Shown here: positions 33,515 to 43,539 of the stretch, in pieces | Layout: each line of letters starts with the position of its first letter | How positions within the stretch are numbered: the first letter of the stretch is position 1 | Source of the DNA: Nipponacmea schrenckii | Lineage: Eukaryota > Mollusca > Gastropoda > Lottiidae | NCBI GenBank assembly: GCA_030562195.1 | Contig: JAUJPP010000011.1 | Coordinates: 4,464,001 to 4,528,000 of the forward strand | Direction: 5' to 3' | DNA: 64,000 nucleotides | The notes under the pieces: model-generated | What the model was told of the DNA's origin: nothing | Database searches by the model: none | What the model saw: only the letters and a program-made list of their open reading frames with translations | Position numbers and translations under genes: made by a program

Positions 33515-35101
33515 ACTTTGTTTCTTATGTTGAGACTTACAAAATATTTAATTTTCGAATTAATAGAATTTGTATACTCAGAATGAAATTATTATCAAAA
33601 AGTCATTGACAAGTACTTTTAACATAATAAATATTTCTGATATTCGACTAATGTGCAAGAGGTAAAATTTATGTTTTTAAAGTTTTTAAGTTTCAATAAG
33701 TGTTTCAATCAAAAATAGGCATTATCTATTAAACAGCTATTAATTATAATGCATTGTTTGGATAATAATAACTAGAACTGTGAACAGCTCCGAGCGTGGC
33801 AACTATGCGTTATCCCATGGATTTCGAACATTTTGAAACTTCTAACCTGCTAGCTTTCAATTCCGGTACTTTTCAGCCTCCAATTGTGGAACAAGCGTAA
33901 CAATATTGTTAGATCTATAGACAGCTGATGTCAAGGCCATTCTATATGGAAAATTTCAAGGTCATTGAAGGTGAAGGTCACAAGATTTAGAATTTCAAAT
34001 TTTTAAAAAATTCAAACGGGCATAAATAATAAATGACGGACTAATTAAATTTTAAAGAAAATTTGCCATTCTCGGAAAAATGGCGCATGCGCAACTAGCA
34101 ATTAGAATTTTTTTCTTCTCGGGGGATACAAATTATTTTTTATAGCTAATATATACTGTTTTTGCTTACATTCTTGAATTACACGGGATGTAGGGTCGCC
34201 TGAAATGAGATAGAAAACCGGAAGTCCCCACGCCCAAACCGGAAGTGATCAAAAAATTTTGATGGTATATTTTTAATTGTGTTGCGTATTTATCTATATC
34301 CTGTAAATTTCAGATCGATCCGAACATTAGAGCTCGAAAGTGTAATATAACCGTCCAAAATTGCAAAATAGTCAGATTTCGGTGGGCTATAAAACCGGAA
34401 GTTAATATTTGTCATGCAATATCAGCACATCTATAGACAGCTGAGGTCAAGGACATTCTGCATCTAAAATGTCAAGGTCATTGAAGGTCAAGGTCACGAG
34501 ATATAGAGTTTTAAATTTTTGAAAAATTCGAACGGGCATAAAAAAAATTCAAATTCGAAAATCAAAATTCTGTTCCCAACATTTTTTAGATAAAGTATCA
34601 AGGATTCGATAGACACCAAAATCATAAAAATCGGTCAATAATTGGCGGACTTATTAAATTTTAAAGAAAATTTGCCATTTTTGAAAACTGCGCATGCGCT
34701 ACATTCAATTTAATTTTTCTTCATCTCAGGGGATTAAAATCATTTAGTATAGCTAAAATATACTGTTTTTGTTTAGAATCTTGAATTACATGGGAAGCAG
34801 GGTCGCCCGACATGAGACGAAAAAACCGGAAGTCCCAACGCCCAAACCGGAAGTGATCAAAAAATTTTGATGATGTAGTTTTAATTGCGCTGCCTATCTA
34901 TCTATATCCTGTAAATTTCAGACCGATGCGACTATTAGGGCCCGAGCTAGCTTGAAATCTTATTTGCATATTATGCAATTAGCCACTTTTGGGTTACCGA
35001 AAATTTCACGTTAGATATTCATTTTTGATTCCAGCCCATATAAAAACCATTGGTGAAAACAGAAATAATCTATCTTTTTCCGTTTGGGCTAGCGAGCTTC
35101 C

Positions 35102-35143
<42 letters not shown>

Positions 35144-35577
35144 ATCCGAACGAAAACAAAGCGTGACAAATTTCATTTGCCACGCAATTATATTATCATT
35201 ACTATTATTATTATAATTACATATATCGTTATTTATTTCAGATAAGTTCAACATTAAGACCAAAAACTTCCATTCCGAAAGAATTCACGACAGTTTCTGA
35301 TATCAATTTCGTTCCCAAGCAAACAAAGATTTTTTATTTCCGGACATCGACGGATTCAATTTTAAAGTCATCCACAAGCGTTACGACTGAGGACATTTGG
35401 TCAGGTAAAAATGGCATTCTCTATGGATTAATTGTGACAATTATATTATTGATGATAGTATCACTACTTTTATTAAGAAAGAAAATGAAATGTAGGTGTC
35501 AATCCTTATCATCAATGAGTAGCCGTGAGGAATTCAGTCTACAAAGCATCGAACTCTCCAATGTGAAGTGTGATTAA
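33170..35577 (+). CDS. Two-exon type I membrane protein, with an in-frame TGA in exon 1
   Basis: Exon 1 (33170-33478) starts with MKGVQFLVFWIAMVNEI, a plausible signal peptide, and holds an ectodomain with Cys pairs. Its one fault is TGA at 33245-33247. It ends GAG before GTATGA. Exon 2 (35242-35577), after acceptor TTTCAG, keeps the frame. It is Ser/Thr-rich, then has GILYGLIVTIILLMIVSLLL, a membrane segment, a basic RKK stop-transfer, a Cys-rich juxtamembrane CRC and a Ser-rich cytoplasmic tail ending in CD. Total about 214 residues. The 1.76-kb intron holds a 517-bp tandem duplication and two A runs. Function unknown; it could be a virus-like surface protein or a host receptor. Splicing is inferred from phase and consensus. 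Confidence 0.5.
33773..34925 (+). repeat. 517-bp direct repeat, two copies, within the intron
   Basis: ATCTATAGACAGCTGATGTC at 33912 and ATCTATAGACAGCTGAGGTC at 34429 start two units that share AAGGTCATTGAAGGT, GCGCATGCGC, the phrase CCGGAAGTCCC then CCCAAACCGGAAGTGATC, and TATATCCTGTAAATTTCAGA. The leader at 33773-33835 is also found inverted at 8531-8595, so this belongs to a dispersed family. Long A runs at 33487-33513 and 35103-35141 flank the region. Confidence 0.85.
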
Positions 35578-35604
35578 AGTTTTTATTTATTTATTTTTTT
35601 TCAG

Positions 35605-35705
35605 TTTTAGGATCATTTGTAGTTGAATGTGTCGTTTTCCTTTTTACAACTTTAATATATCTAGTCAGACGTACATTAAGTAATCTGTTAATGAAACTAT
35701 TTTAA
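35605..35705 (+). other. Possible alternative terminal exon of the membrane protein
   Basis: A strong acceptor (TTTTTTTTCAG) at 35594-35604 opens a 33-codon frame ending TAA 35703-35705. It contains GSFVVECVVFLFTTLIYLVR, another membrane-like segment with basic residues after it. A CAG/GTAAAA donor inside exon 2 at 35404/35405 has the matching phase (1 plus 2). Using it would skip the first membrane segment and replace it with this one. Confidence 0.35.
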
Positions 35706-35821
35706 ATTGTGAAAAACTAATTTGTGATCTCTTCAAACCAACCGAACATAATGCTGATAATCCCGCATTAAGAAGATCTAACAGGATAAGAAAACGTCCA
35801 GATCGACTTTCATATAAATAG
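35683..35821 (+). pseudogene. Possible LTR-element C-terminal remnant
   Basis: A 45-codon frame ending at TAG 35819-35821 closes with ALRRSNRIRKRPDRLSYK. Basic tails of this wording occur at the ends of retroelement polyproteins (from memory). Nothing upstream supports a longer gene in this frame. Weak call. Confidence 0.3.
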
Positions 35822-35824
35822 TTC

Positions 35825-36000
35825 TATGTATTTACTCATTATTTATCGTTCATATTCACATTATTTTGATAACTTTATTATTTCATTTTAATCGATCATT
35901 TTCACGTTAGTTTGTTATTTTTTGTCGTTCTTTTTTCTTTATCGTTCATTTTCACATTATTTTGTTAACTTTATTATTCCATTTTAATTTTAGTAGCCTA
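35825..36000. repeat. Short AT-rich duplication, unit about 100 bp
   Basis: ATCGTTCATATTCACATTAT then TTTGATAACTTTATTATTTC at 35845 recurs as ATCGTTCATTTTCACATTAT then TTTGTTAACTTTATTATTCC at 35942. A further single ATCGTTCATTTTCGCG lies at 36092. Confidence 0.7.
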
Positions 36001-36120
36001 TGTAGGTAGTATGTTAGTTGTATAATCTTTTATGACATTCTATTTTTAATTATTTTCAAGTTTAGTCTTTTTGAAACATTTTTTTTTTCTTAATCGTTCA
36101 TTTTCGCGTTTTTTAATATG

Positions 36121-36211
36121 AGTAGTAATAGAGCTTACAGATATCCGGCACCCCTCCGCTTCGCTCCGCTCCGCTCCGAGCTACCGGATATCTGTAAGCT
36201 CTATTACTACT
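36121..36211. repeat. Perfect 28-bp inverted repeat with GC-rich loop
   Basis: AGTAGTAATAGAGCTTACAG then ATATCCGG (36121-36148) is exactly complemented at 36184-36211. The 35-nt loop is rich in CCGCTCCGCT repeats, unlike the AT-rich surroundings. As DNA or RNA this would form a strong hairpin. Confidence 0.95.
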
Positions 36212-36728
36212 ATTTGACCACCCGCCCTCCCTTTAAATAACTAAAAAATGTCTTAAATAAACATTCACTTTAAACTTCATGATATATTATAACTAAATTC
36301 GTCTGCTAAATTATTAAAATTGTTTAATCAATATTCTCTTTAACATTCTAGAATATTCTCGAACTTTATTAACTGCGTCGTAATAGTTCACACCTGTTAC
36401 TTGCCAACTCATTTTGAAGCCGGTCGTGTTAATGTACAGTTTAGTTTCTGTTTTACTCTCGGTTTAATATTCTTTGGACAAGAGATTAACAGAATTATAT
36501 CCAATTAAGGTATGTAATCTCTAAATCTAATATTAACAGTTTAATTTATTTTATTTTATTTAATTTATTTATTAAAGTGTCACAAACCATATAACAATTA
36601 CAAATTCTTTTACAATACATAAAAAATGGTTTCCAGCCTAAGAAGACTTACGAGACACTACAATTATAACAAAATAAAACAGATAAGTATAATAAACAGA
36701 TATTAGCATGAATATAGAAGAAGACGAA
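36212..36728. other. Intergenic up to scaffold gap, no gene seen
   Basis: AT-rich sequence, no supported frame. Whether it belongs to the element right of the gap cannot be judged. Confidence 0.35.
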
Positions 36729-37228
36729 NNNNNNNNNNNNNNNNNNNNNNNNNNNNNNNNNNNNNNNNNNNNNNNNNNNNNNNNNNNNNNNNNNNNNNNN
36801 NNNNNNNNNNNNNNNNNNNNNNNNNNNNNNNNNNNNNNNNNNNNNNNNNNNNNNNNNNNNNNNNNNNNNNNNNNNNNNNNNNNNNNNNNNNNNNNNNNNN
36901 NNNNNNNNNNNNNNNNNNNNNNNNNNNNNNNNNNNNNNNNNNNNNNNNNNNNNNNNNNNNNNNNNNNNNNNNNNNNNNNNNNNNNNNNNNNNNNNNNNNN
37001 NNNNNNNNNNNNNNNNNNNNNNNNNNNNNNNNNNNNNNNNNNNNNNNNNNNNNNNNNNNNNNNNNNNNNNNNNNNNNNNNNNNNNNNNNNNNNNNNNNNN
37101 NNNNNNNNNNNNNNNNNNNNNNNNNNNNNNNNNNNNNNNNNNNNNNNNNNNNNNNNNNNNNNNNNNNNNNNNNNNNNNNNNNNNNNNNNNNNNNNNNNNN
37201 NNNNNNNNNNNNNNNNNNNNNNNNNNNN
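36729..37228. other. Scaffold gap (500 N)
   Basis: Exactly 500 unknown bases; the round number indicates a placeholder. Apparent frames through it are meaningless. Confidence 1.
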
Positions 37229-37723
37229 AATTTGTATTAGTCTTTTCTCATCTTCAATTTGATTTGATTCCTGCATAGCTGCCAACTGAAGTTTTAATTC
37301 AATTTGTTTTTGGTTACACTTTAGCTTAATAATTGCTGAAAGAGTACTGAACTTCGACTGGTTACTACCCTTCGAAATATTTGATGCACTGTCCTCCGGG
37401 TTGACCACTGGTAGACCTAATTCAACACCGGCCCCGTGAGGGATTGTAGGGTTTATGATTTGAGGTGTAGACCTCATCATATTTTGATTGTTCACATTCT
37501 GGTTTTGAGCTTGGAAAGGATGAGCATTCACATTGAGAAGTTGGTTCACATGAGGTTCACCGTCACTAGCCGCTGGAGGCTGGGTCACATATGGTTGAAT
37601 AGCCGCGGGAGGCTGGTTCACATCGGGGTCAGGAGGAGCCTCTGGAGGCTGATCATCCTGCTGAACTTGTCTTTCCAATACGGGTGGAGGTGGTGTTGGA
37701 GTTCTTTCACTAAGTGTGGACAT
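37229..37723 (-). CDS. Gag-like N-terminal fragment, C-terminus in the gap
   Basis: From ATG 37723 about 165 codons stay open to the gap. The first 110 residues are rich in Pro, Gln and Asn. Then comes KFSTLSAIIKLKCNQKQIEL followed by an Ala/Met/Gln/Glu-rich helical stretch (QLAAMQESNQIEDE). A disordered Pro-rich leader followed by a charged helix resembles the start of some LTR-retrotransposon Gag proteins, BEL/Pao type in particular, but no nucleocapsid or protease is visible. A host protein of low complexity is the alternative. Confidence 0.35.
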
Positions 37724-38149
37724 GCTTTAGATTCACAGTTCACTTTCACAATCACGATACTTGTCAAAGTTCCAGAAATTTTTTACTATATTGGGTCTAA
37801 AAGAAAGATGACGAAGTATACATTCTTTACTCGTTCGAAATTCACAGTACACAAGGCATTGACAAAAATATAAACGTTCAAAAGCGGTGAAAAACGATAG
37901 CAACGGTAAAAACGGTAAAAAATTGTATGGCTCTGGCTCTCTTTCGACCAAATTCTCAGTCTCACATTTTTCACAATCCCATCATGCACGCTGTCGCTAA
38001 GTAACGGCGACCTTTTATTTGAATAACCAGCCATACAGTTTAAACTTAAAATATACTTGACTCAAGACTGGATTAACCAGACGTTCTACTAACAGCAGAC
38101 TCTATTTGTCGTGCGGGTCGACGATATTTGTCACACGTGTATTTTGAAC
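37724..38149. other. Upstream flank of the gag-like fragment
   Basis: No gene supported on either strand. It leads directly into the inner end of the right inverted arm. Confidence 0.35.
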
Positions 38150-38529
38150 ATAACATTATTTATAGAAACACCAGACATCACCTAATACTGGGATATATTC
38201 TAGAGGGTCGTCGACTGTTATACTATTGTCTATTTATAGAAATACCTGACATCACCAAACTTTGGGCTATATTCTAGAAAGTGGTCCACTGTAGTGCTAT
38301 TGTCAATTAGTAGAAACAAGATGCATTGCCTAACATACTCTGCCCTCATTCAAATAAAAATATTTCTCAATTGTCGGTCCCTAAAAACTGCCAAGCTGAC
38401 TAAAGAATGAAAATATTTCCCATGAATCATCAAGTCATAAGATTTTATTCTCTAGAAATAAAATATCATTCAATATACACGTGATGATATACAGGTTATT
38501 CAATCTATAGAAGGTAACCCTTATATAAC

Positions 38530-39390
38530 TGTATATAGTAGGTGTTGATATAAAACTACATATTTTATCTATATTCATGTTAAAACTAGTTAATATTCCC
38601 CAGTAATAACTTGTTGATATCTTCTCTCAAGATTGAAATTGTCTGTTTATAACTGTATATAGTAGGTGTTGATATAAAACTATATATTTTATTTATATTC
38701 ATGTTAAAACTAGTTAATATTCCCTAGTAATAACTTGTTGATATCTTCTCCCAAGATTGAAATTGTCTGTTTATAACTGTATATAGTAGGTGTTGATATA
38801 AAACTATATATTTTATCTATATTCATGTTAAAACTAGTTAATATTCCCTAGTAATAACTTGTTGATATCTTCTCTCAAGATTAAAATTGTCTGTTTATAA
38901 CTGTATATAGTAGGTGTTGATATAAAACTATATATTTTATCTATATTCATGTTAAAACTAGTTAATATTCCCTAGTAATAACTTGTTGATATCTTCTCTC
39001 AAGATTGAAATTGTCTGTTTATAACTGTATATAGTACATGTTGATATAAAACTATATATTTTATCTATATTCATGTTAAAACTAGATAATATTCCCTAGT
39101 AATAACTTGTTGATATCTTCTCTCAAGATTGAAATTGTCTGTTTATAACTGTATATAGTACATGTTGATATAAAACTATATATTTTATCTATATTCTTGT
39201 TAAAACTAGTTAATATTCCCTAGTTATAACTTGTTGATATCTTCTCTCAAGATTGAAATTATCTGTTTATAACTGTATATAGTACATGTTGATATAAAAC
39301 TATATATTTTATCTATATTCATGTTAAAACTAGTTAATATTTTCCAGAAATGGCTTCTTGTTATCTTCACTATAGAAACGATAATAAACA
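38530..39390. repeat. 124-bp tandem repeat, about seven copies
   Basis: Units start at TTAAAACTAGTTAATATTCC (38580, 38704 and so on). They share CTTGTTGATATCTTCTCTCA and AACTGTATATAGTA followed by GGTGTTG or CATGTTG. Confidence 0.93.
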
Positions 39391-39692
39391 AGCGATTAAC
39401 AAAACTTGTCATGTTTTCGTTTCCCTAGTTGAACTAAAAACATCGCCAACCACATGCGGCCATATCTACATGGCAAATTTATTCTAACTGACATTTCTAT
39501 TAAAGACTTAATTATAGCAATTAAAAGATACCACCTACAACTAGTTAATATTTCCCAGAAATAACTTGTTGATATCTTCTTTCGAGATTTATTCTTACTG
39601 ACCTTTCTATTAAAGACATGACAGAGTTATTGGAAGGACCAACTTGTAAAATCTCACCCAAATAAACTCAATATCTACAATGATAATCAGAA

Positions 39693-40745
39693 TATATGTT
39701 TCAATATTTACATTAGCTATTGTTTTTCTCCATTGGACTAATGTTAATACGTGTGGCGTTTATGAGACAATAACTGCCATTGCCTCATCACCAAAACATT
39801 GAGCGTAGTAATACACCGTAACCAATGTAAATAAACATGGCCGTCGCGCTATTAACGTCGATCATCTTCACGCTTGAACGTAAAATTCCAATTTTAATGT
39901 TGAATTCTAATATGTAATAAAGTTTAGTAGCCTAACCCAAAGCCAATCTAATACTCTAAGTCTCATACAAAAATAATTGGCAAAATGCGATAGAACTCAA
40001 TCGAATTAGGCCTGAGTGTGCTGGCCATAGCCGTAGACCCATTTGACCTAGTTACTCGCTTCAGTTTAAGAGCCTTAAAGTGCAGGTTTATTGATTGTTT
40101 AATATTAAGTTTCAAAATACTTTTACTGAAAATTAACTGAATTGAGTGTAAACTGTGGTCACCTATCAACATATGGAGCGGGCCTTCTTCTAGATTGGTC
40201 TTTATAGTTTCTTTCATTTTCTCAACTTTCCTACTTGTTTACATGCGGTCAGGTCTAGCCGAATCACCTCTCCGTTGTTCAATTGTATCCGCGTTCATTA
40301 AATTCATGATTTTGTTGCTTTTCATTGTTAAAGTCGGAATTCATACCAAAATGTTTTATATTTATTGATAAATGAATTGATTTATAAAGATTAAACATAA
40401 AATTGAGATAAACACTGTTTTTTTCTTACATTTTGAGAGCTTTCCCCCGCGAACTATATTCTGACGAAAAGAAAATGGCTATTCCATCAACAAGATCAAC
40501 TCCAGCGACAAAGGCGGGTAATATGAAATTTTCACGCAAAGAGTAGAATTTGTCGTGGTGTCAGGTTTTGAAAACGTAAATATAAGCAATAAACGGTCAC
40601 CCTATGGCGGTTATGGTCGTATATCAGGACAAAGGTTGGATGGAAAATTAATCATAAATGCGCTAACGCGCATTCATTCAATTTTCCATCCAACCTTTGT
40701 CCTGATATACGACCATAACCGCCATAGGGTGACCGTTTATTGCTT
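39693..40745. mobile_element. Insertion of about 1.05 kb in the right arm only
   Basis: In the left arm the sequence reads without a break across the point that is split here: the TATGTTTC side at 39693 and the ATTACATCC side at 40746. The insert contains AT-rich sequence and, at its right end, a perfect 66-bp inverted repeat. ATTTACAT at its left edge and AATTACAT at its right edge could be an 8-bp target duplication with one mismatch. No open frame of note; class unknown. Confidence 0.6.
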
Positions 40746-40746
40746 A
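40583..40746. repeat. Perfect long palindrome, 66-bp arms
   Basis: 40583-40648 is the exact reverse complement of 40681-40746. The 32-nt spacer contains AATGCGCTAACGCGCATT, itself a 7-bp stem with a TAAC loop. An RNA from either strand would form a 66-bp stem without mismatch. Confidence 0.97.
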
Positions 40747-40805
40747 ATTACATCCTACAACCATACTGCCACCATTACGTCATATGTCATTAAACACTAT
40801 TATTA

Positions 40806-41878
40806 GTAGCTTCAAGTAGATAACGAGCAGGTTAATGTATAAAGTATGGTCTATTATCAGTAGCTTCAAGCAGACACTGTGCAGGTTAATTTATAAAGTA
40901 TGGTCTATTATCAGTAGCTTCAAGCAGACAATGAGCAGGTTAATTTATAAAGTATGGTCTATTATCAGTAGCTTCAAGCAGACAATGGGAAGGTTAATTT
41001 ATAAAGTGAGGTCTATTATCAGTAGCTTCAAGCAGACAATGAGCAGGTTAATTTATAAAGTATGGTCTATTATCAATAGCTTCAAGCAGACAATGAGCAG
41101 GTTAATTTATAAAGTATAGTCTATTATCAGTTCCTTCAAGCAGACAATGAGCAGGTTAATTTATAAAGTATGGTCTATTATCAGTACCTTCAAGCAGACA
41201 ATGAGCAGGTTAATTTATAAAGTATGGTCTATTATCAATAGCTTCAAGCAGACAATGAGCAGTTTAATTTATAAAGTATGGTCTATTATCAGTAGCTTCA
41301 AGCAGACAATGAGCAGGTTAGTTTATAAAGTATGGTCTATTATCAGTAGCTTCAAGTAGACAATGGGCAGGTTAATTTATAAAGTATGGTCTATTATCAG
41401 TAGCTTCAAGCAGACACTGTGCAGGTTAATTTATAAAGTATGGTCTATTTTCAGTAGCTTCAAGCAGACAATGAGCAAGTTAGTTTATAAAGTATGGTCT
41501 ATTATCAGTAGCTTCAAGTAGACAATGAGCAGGTTAGTTTATAAAGTATGGTCTATTATCAGTAGCTTCAAGCAGACACTGTGCAGGTTAATTTTTAAAG
41601 TATGGTCTATTTTCAGTAGCTTCAAGCAGACAATGAGCAAGTTAGTTTATAAAGTATGGTCTATTATCAGTAGCTTCAAGTAGACAATGAGCAAGTTAGT
41701 TTATAAAGTATGGTCTATTATCAGTAGCTTCAAGTAGACAATGGGCAGGTTAATTTATAAAGTATGGTCTATTATCAGTAGCTTCAAGCAGACAATGAGC
41801 AGGTTAATATATAAAGTATGGTCTATTATCAGTTGCTTCAAGCAGACAATGAGCAGGTTAATTTATAAAGTATGGTCT
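40806..41878. repeat. 54-bp tandem repeat, about 20 copies
   Basis: Unit AAGTATGGTCTATTATCAGT, then AGCTTCAAGCAGACAATGAG, then CAGGTTAATTTAT. Variants such as CACTGTGCAGG recur every few units. Since 54 is divisible by three, long frames stay open here, but they only repeat an 18-residue phrase and are not genes. Confidence 0.95.
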
Positions 41879-42750
41879 GATGTATGTGACTAGAATAGTT
41901 GTTATTTAATCTATGTTAACTCAACAGGTTTATGTTTTCATATTGTTAATAACCCCCTGATTCTGTTAGTAAAGTCTACAATAAATATGATTAACTTATA
42001 TTTAGTTCTCCTATGGTGTTTGATGCATTCATTCATTAGTCTGTAGGTAACCTTAAGAGTACTATTTTCAGCTTTAATAGAGGCTACTGGGAACGTTAAT
42101 CTCAATCCCTTTGGTATTATTACAATATAGAAATATGAAACTAAAATTGAATGGTTTGTGTTTATTTCTAAAGACTCTATTATAATAACAATAATTCAGC
42201 GAGGACAAAATATTAATTATTAAAAAATATTCACAAACTATAAAAGTGAATCTAAACTAAACATGTATTGACTAGCTACTAGAAATGGCTTCTTGAATAT
42301 TCTCCTATATGGACATATATGTTTTCCAATGGTCGTGAAAACAGCATTGAATATGACTAACAACCTACTCCATTGTGGTGTGTTATATAAATCATTTGTA
42401 TATTTTAGTTTCTATAGAGAAGAAATCAACAAGTCAATTCTGGACAAGTATAACCTGTACTAAGCCTATATAATATAAATCTTTGCACATTTTGAAGCAA
42501 GTGACCTGAATAATAGATAAAAAGTTTATTGTGCCTTCAGGTTTTAAGCTATTTCTTTTTCCAAACATTCTTTCAATTTATTGTCTATGGTTGAATGGAA
42601 ACAGTGTTTTTCAGACAAAAATCTGCTGTATGGTCAGGATTGTAATATATAGTTTGTTTAAAGTTAATAATACCTGAAAATACTACAGAAATCTAGATCC
42701 AATTTTTTTTACTCCTCTAGTATATATTCCTTAGAGTGGTGCCTGTTTAA

Positions 42751-43092
42751 AGGGATAATACTTCTTAGAATTAACATAAAATTTGAAAATGTTAAATTTG
42801 GTCAGTAAGAGCTCTATTCATGAGTAAATAAGCCTGCTACAATAAATAACATAAAAATAAATAAATATCCAAAAAACAAAGTAATTATCTATAAAGAGGT
42901 ATTTGATTTTTGAAAAAAGCTTAATAAATCGATTAAGCGTTTTTAAAAAAATGACGTAGTTTTGCCAGTTTTCAAGATTTTAAGAGATTCTGTTACTTTA
43001 TGACACCAGGTAAGTTCACTTATAAATATATAGTCATATTGACCATTCTTGATAACTTAAATTTTATGTTCATTCTAAGACCTATTATCCCT
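42751..43092. mobile_element. TTAA MITE, family T2 (342 bp), right-arm copy
   Basis: TTAA flanks at 42747-42750 and 43093-43096. The ends are inverted (AGGGATAATACTTCTTAGAA at the left) and the whole is the reverse complement of 20203-20545. Confidence 0.85.
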
Positions 43093-43539
43093 TTAAAGTA
43101 GGGGCGCTCATTAGGGGCCACTTTAAGGTGCGTAATTTTTAAATATCTGTCAGAACAATTTGTACGTAGAAGTTAACATATATTTGACGGTGGGTCTCCA
43201 CTAACAATAGTTAGACTTTTAGTCTAACTACCACTGGATGTAGATTCGTTCATGTCAAATGATATTTGTGATATAGGAAGATATTCGACTCGCTAATCTA
43301 AAGTTACTGGGTTGATCAAAGAGCTCAGCACCAATTATTTATTTTAAAAGAACTAAAAAAAAACCTTTGATAATTATCATATGATTCATATCGAAACTTG
43401 GTGATTAATATTGAATATAATACAGGGTATATACAGGTTTGGTCATGTGATTGGTAAAAGTATTTAGGGTATTTCCCTATAAAAACTAACCGAGTGAATA
43501 ATCAATAGTTGATTGGTAAAAAGATAGGTGACACTGTTG

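Larger units (their letters stand above)
38150..43496 (-). repeat. Right arm of the large inverted repeat
   Basis: Reverse complement of 19708-22450 with all landmarks in mirrored order, ending ACTAACCGAGTG at 43496. It is about twice as long as the left arm for three visible reasons: about seven against 2.5 copies of the 124-bp unit, about twenty against 5.5 copies of the 54-bp unit, and an extra insertion of about 1.05 kb at 39693-40745. A small duplication of the 124-bp start is also inserted at 39540-39600. Unmatched sequence at 38300-38520 adds more. Confidence 0.9.

Noticed and set aside
35006..35263. Minus-strand frame with a poly-Phe core
   Set aside because: Caused by the 39-base A run; no family resemblance, and it lies in an intron and exon edge of the plus-strand gene.
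36638..37723. A 361-codon frame crossing the 500-N gap
   Set aside because: Only the 165 codons right of the gap are real sequence; the rest is unknown bases or unrelated.
40835..41359. Open frames of 94 and 70 codons
   Set aside because: They only translate the 54-bp tandem unit (18 residues repeated); the open frame follows from the unit length being divisible by three.
19708..43496. Naming the inverted-repeat locus a Polinton/Maverick
   Set aside because: The outer ends do not start AG and end CT, no 6-bp target duplication was found, and integrase, capsid, protease and ATPase genes were not seen.
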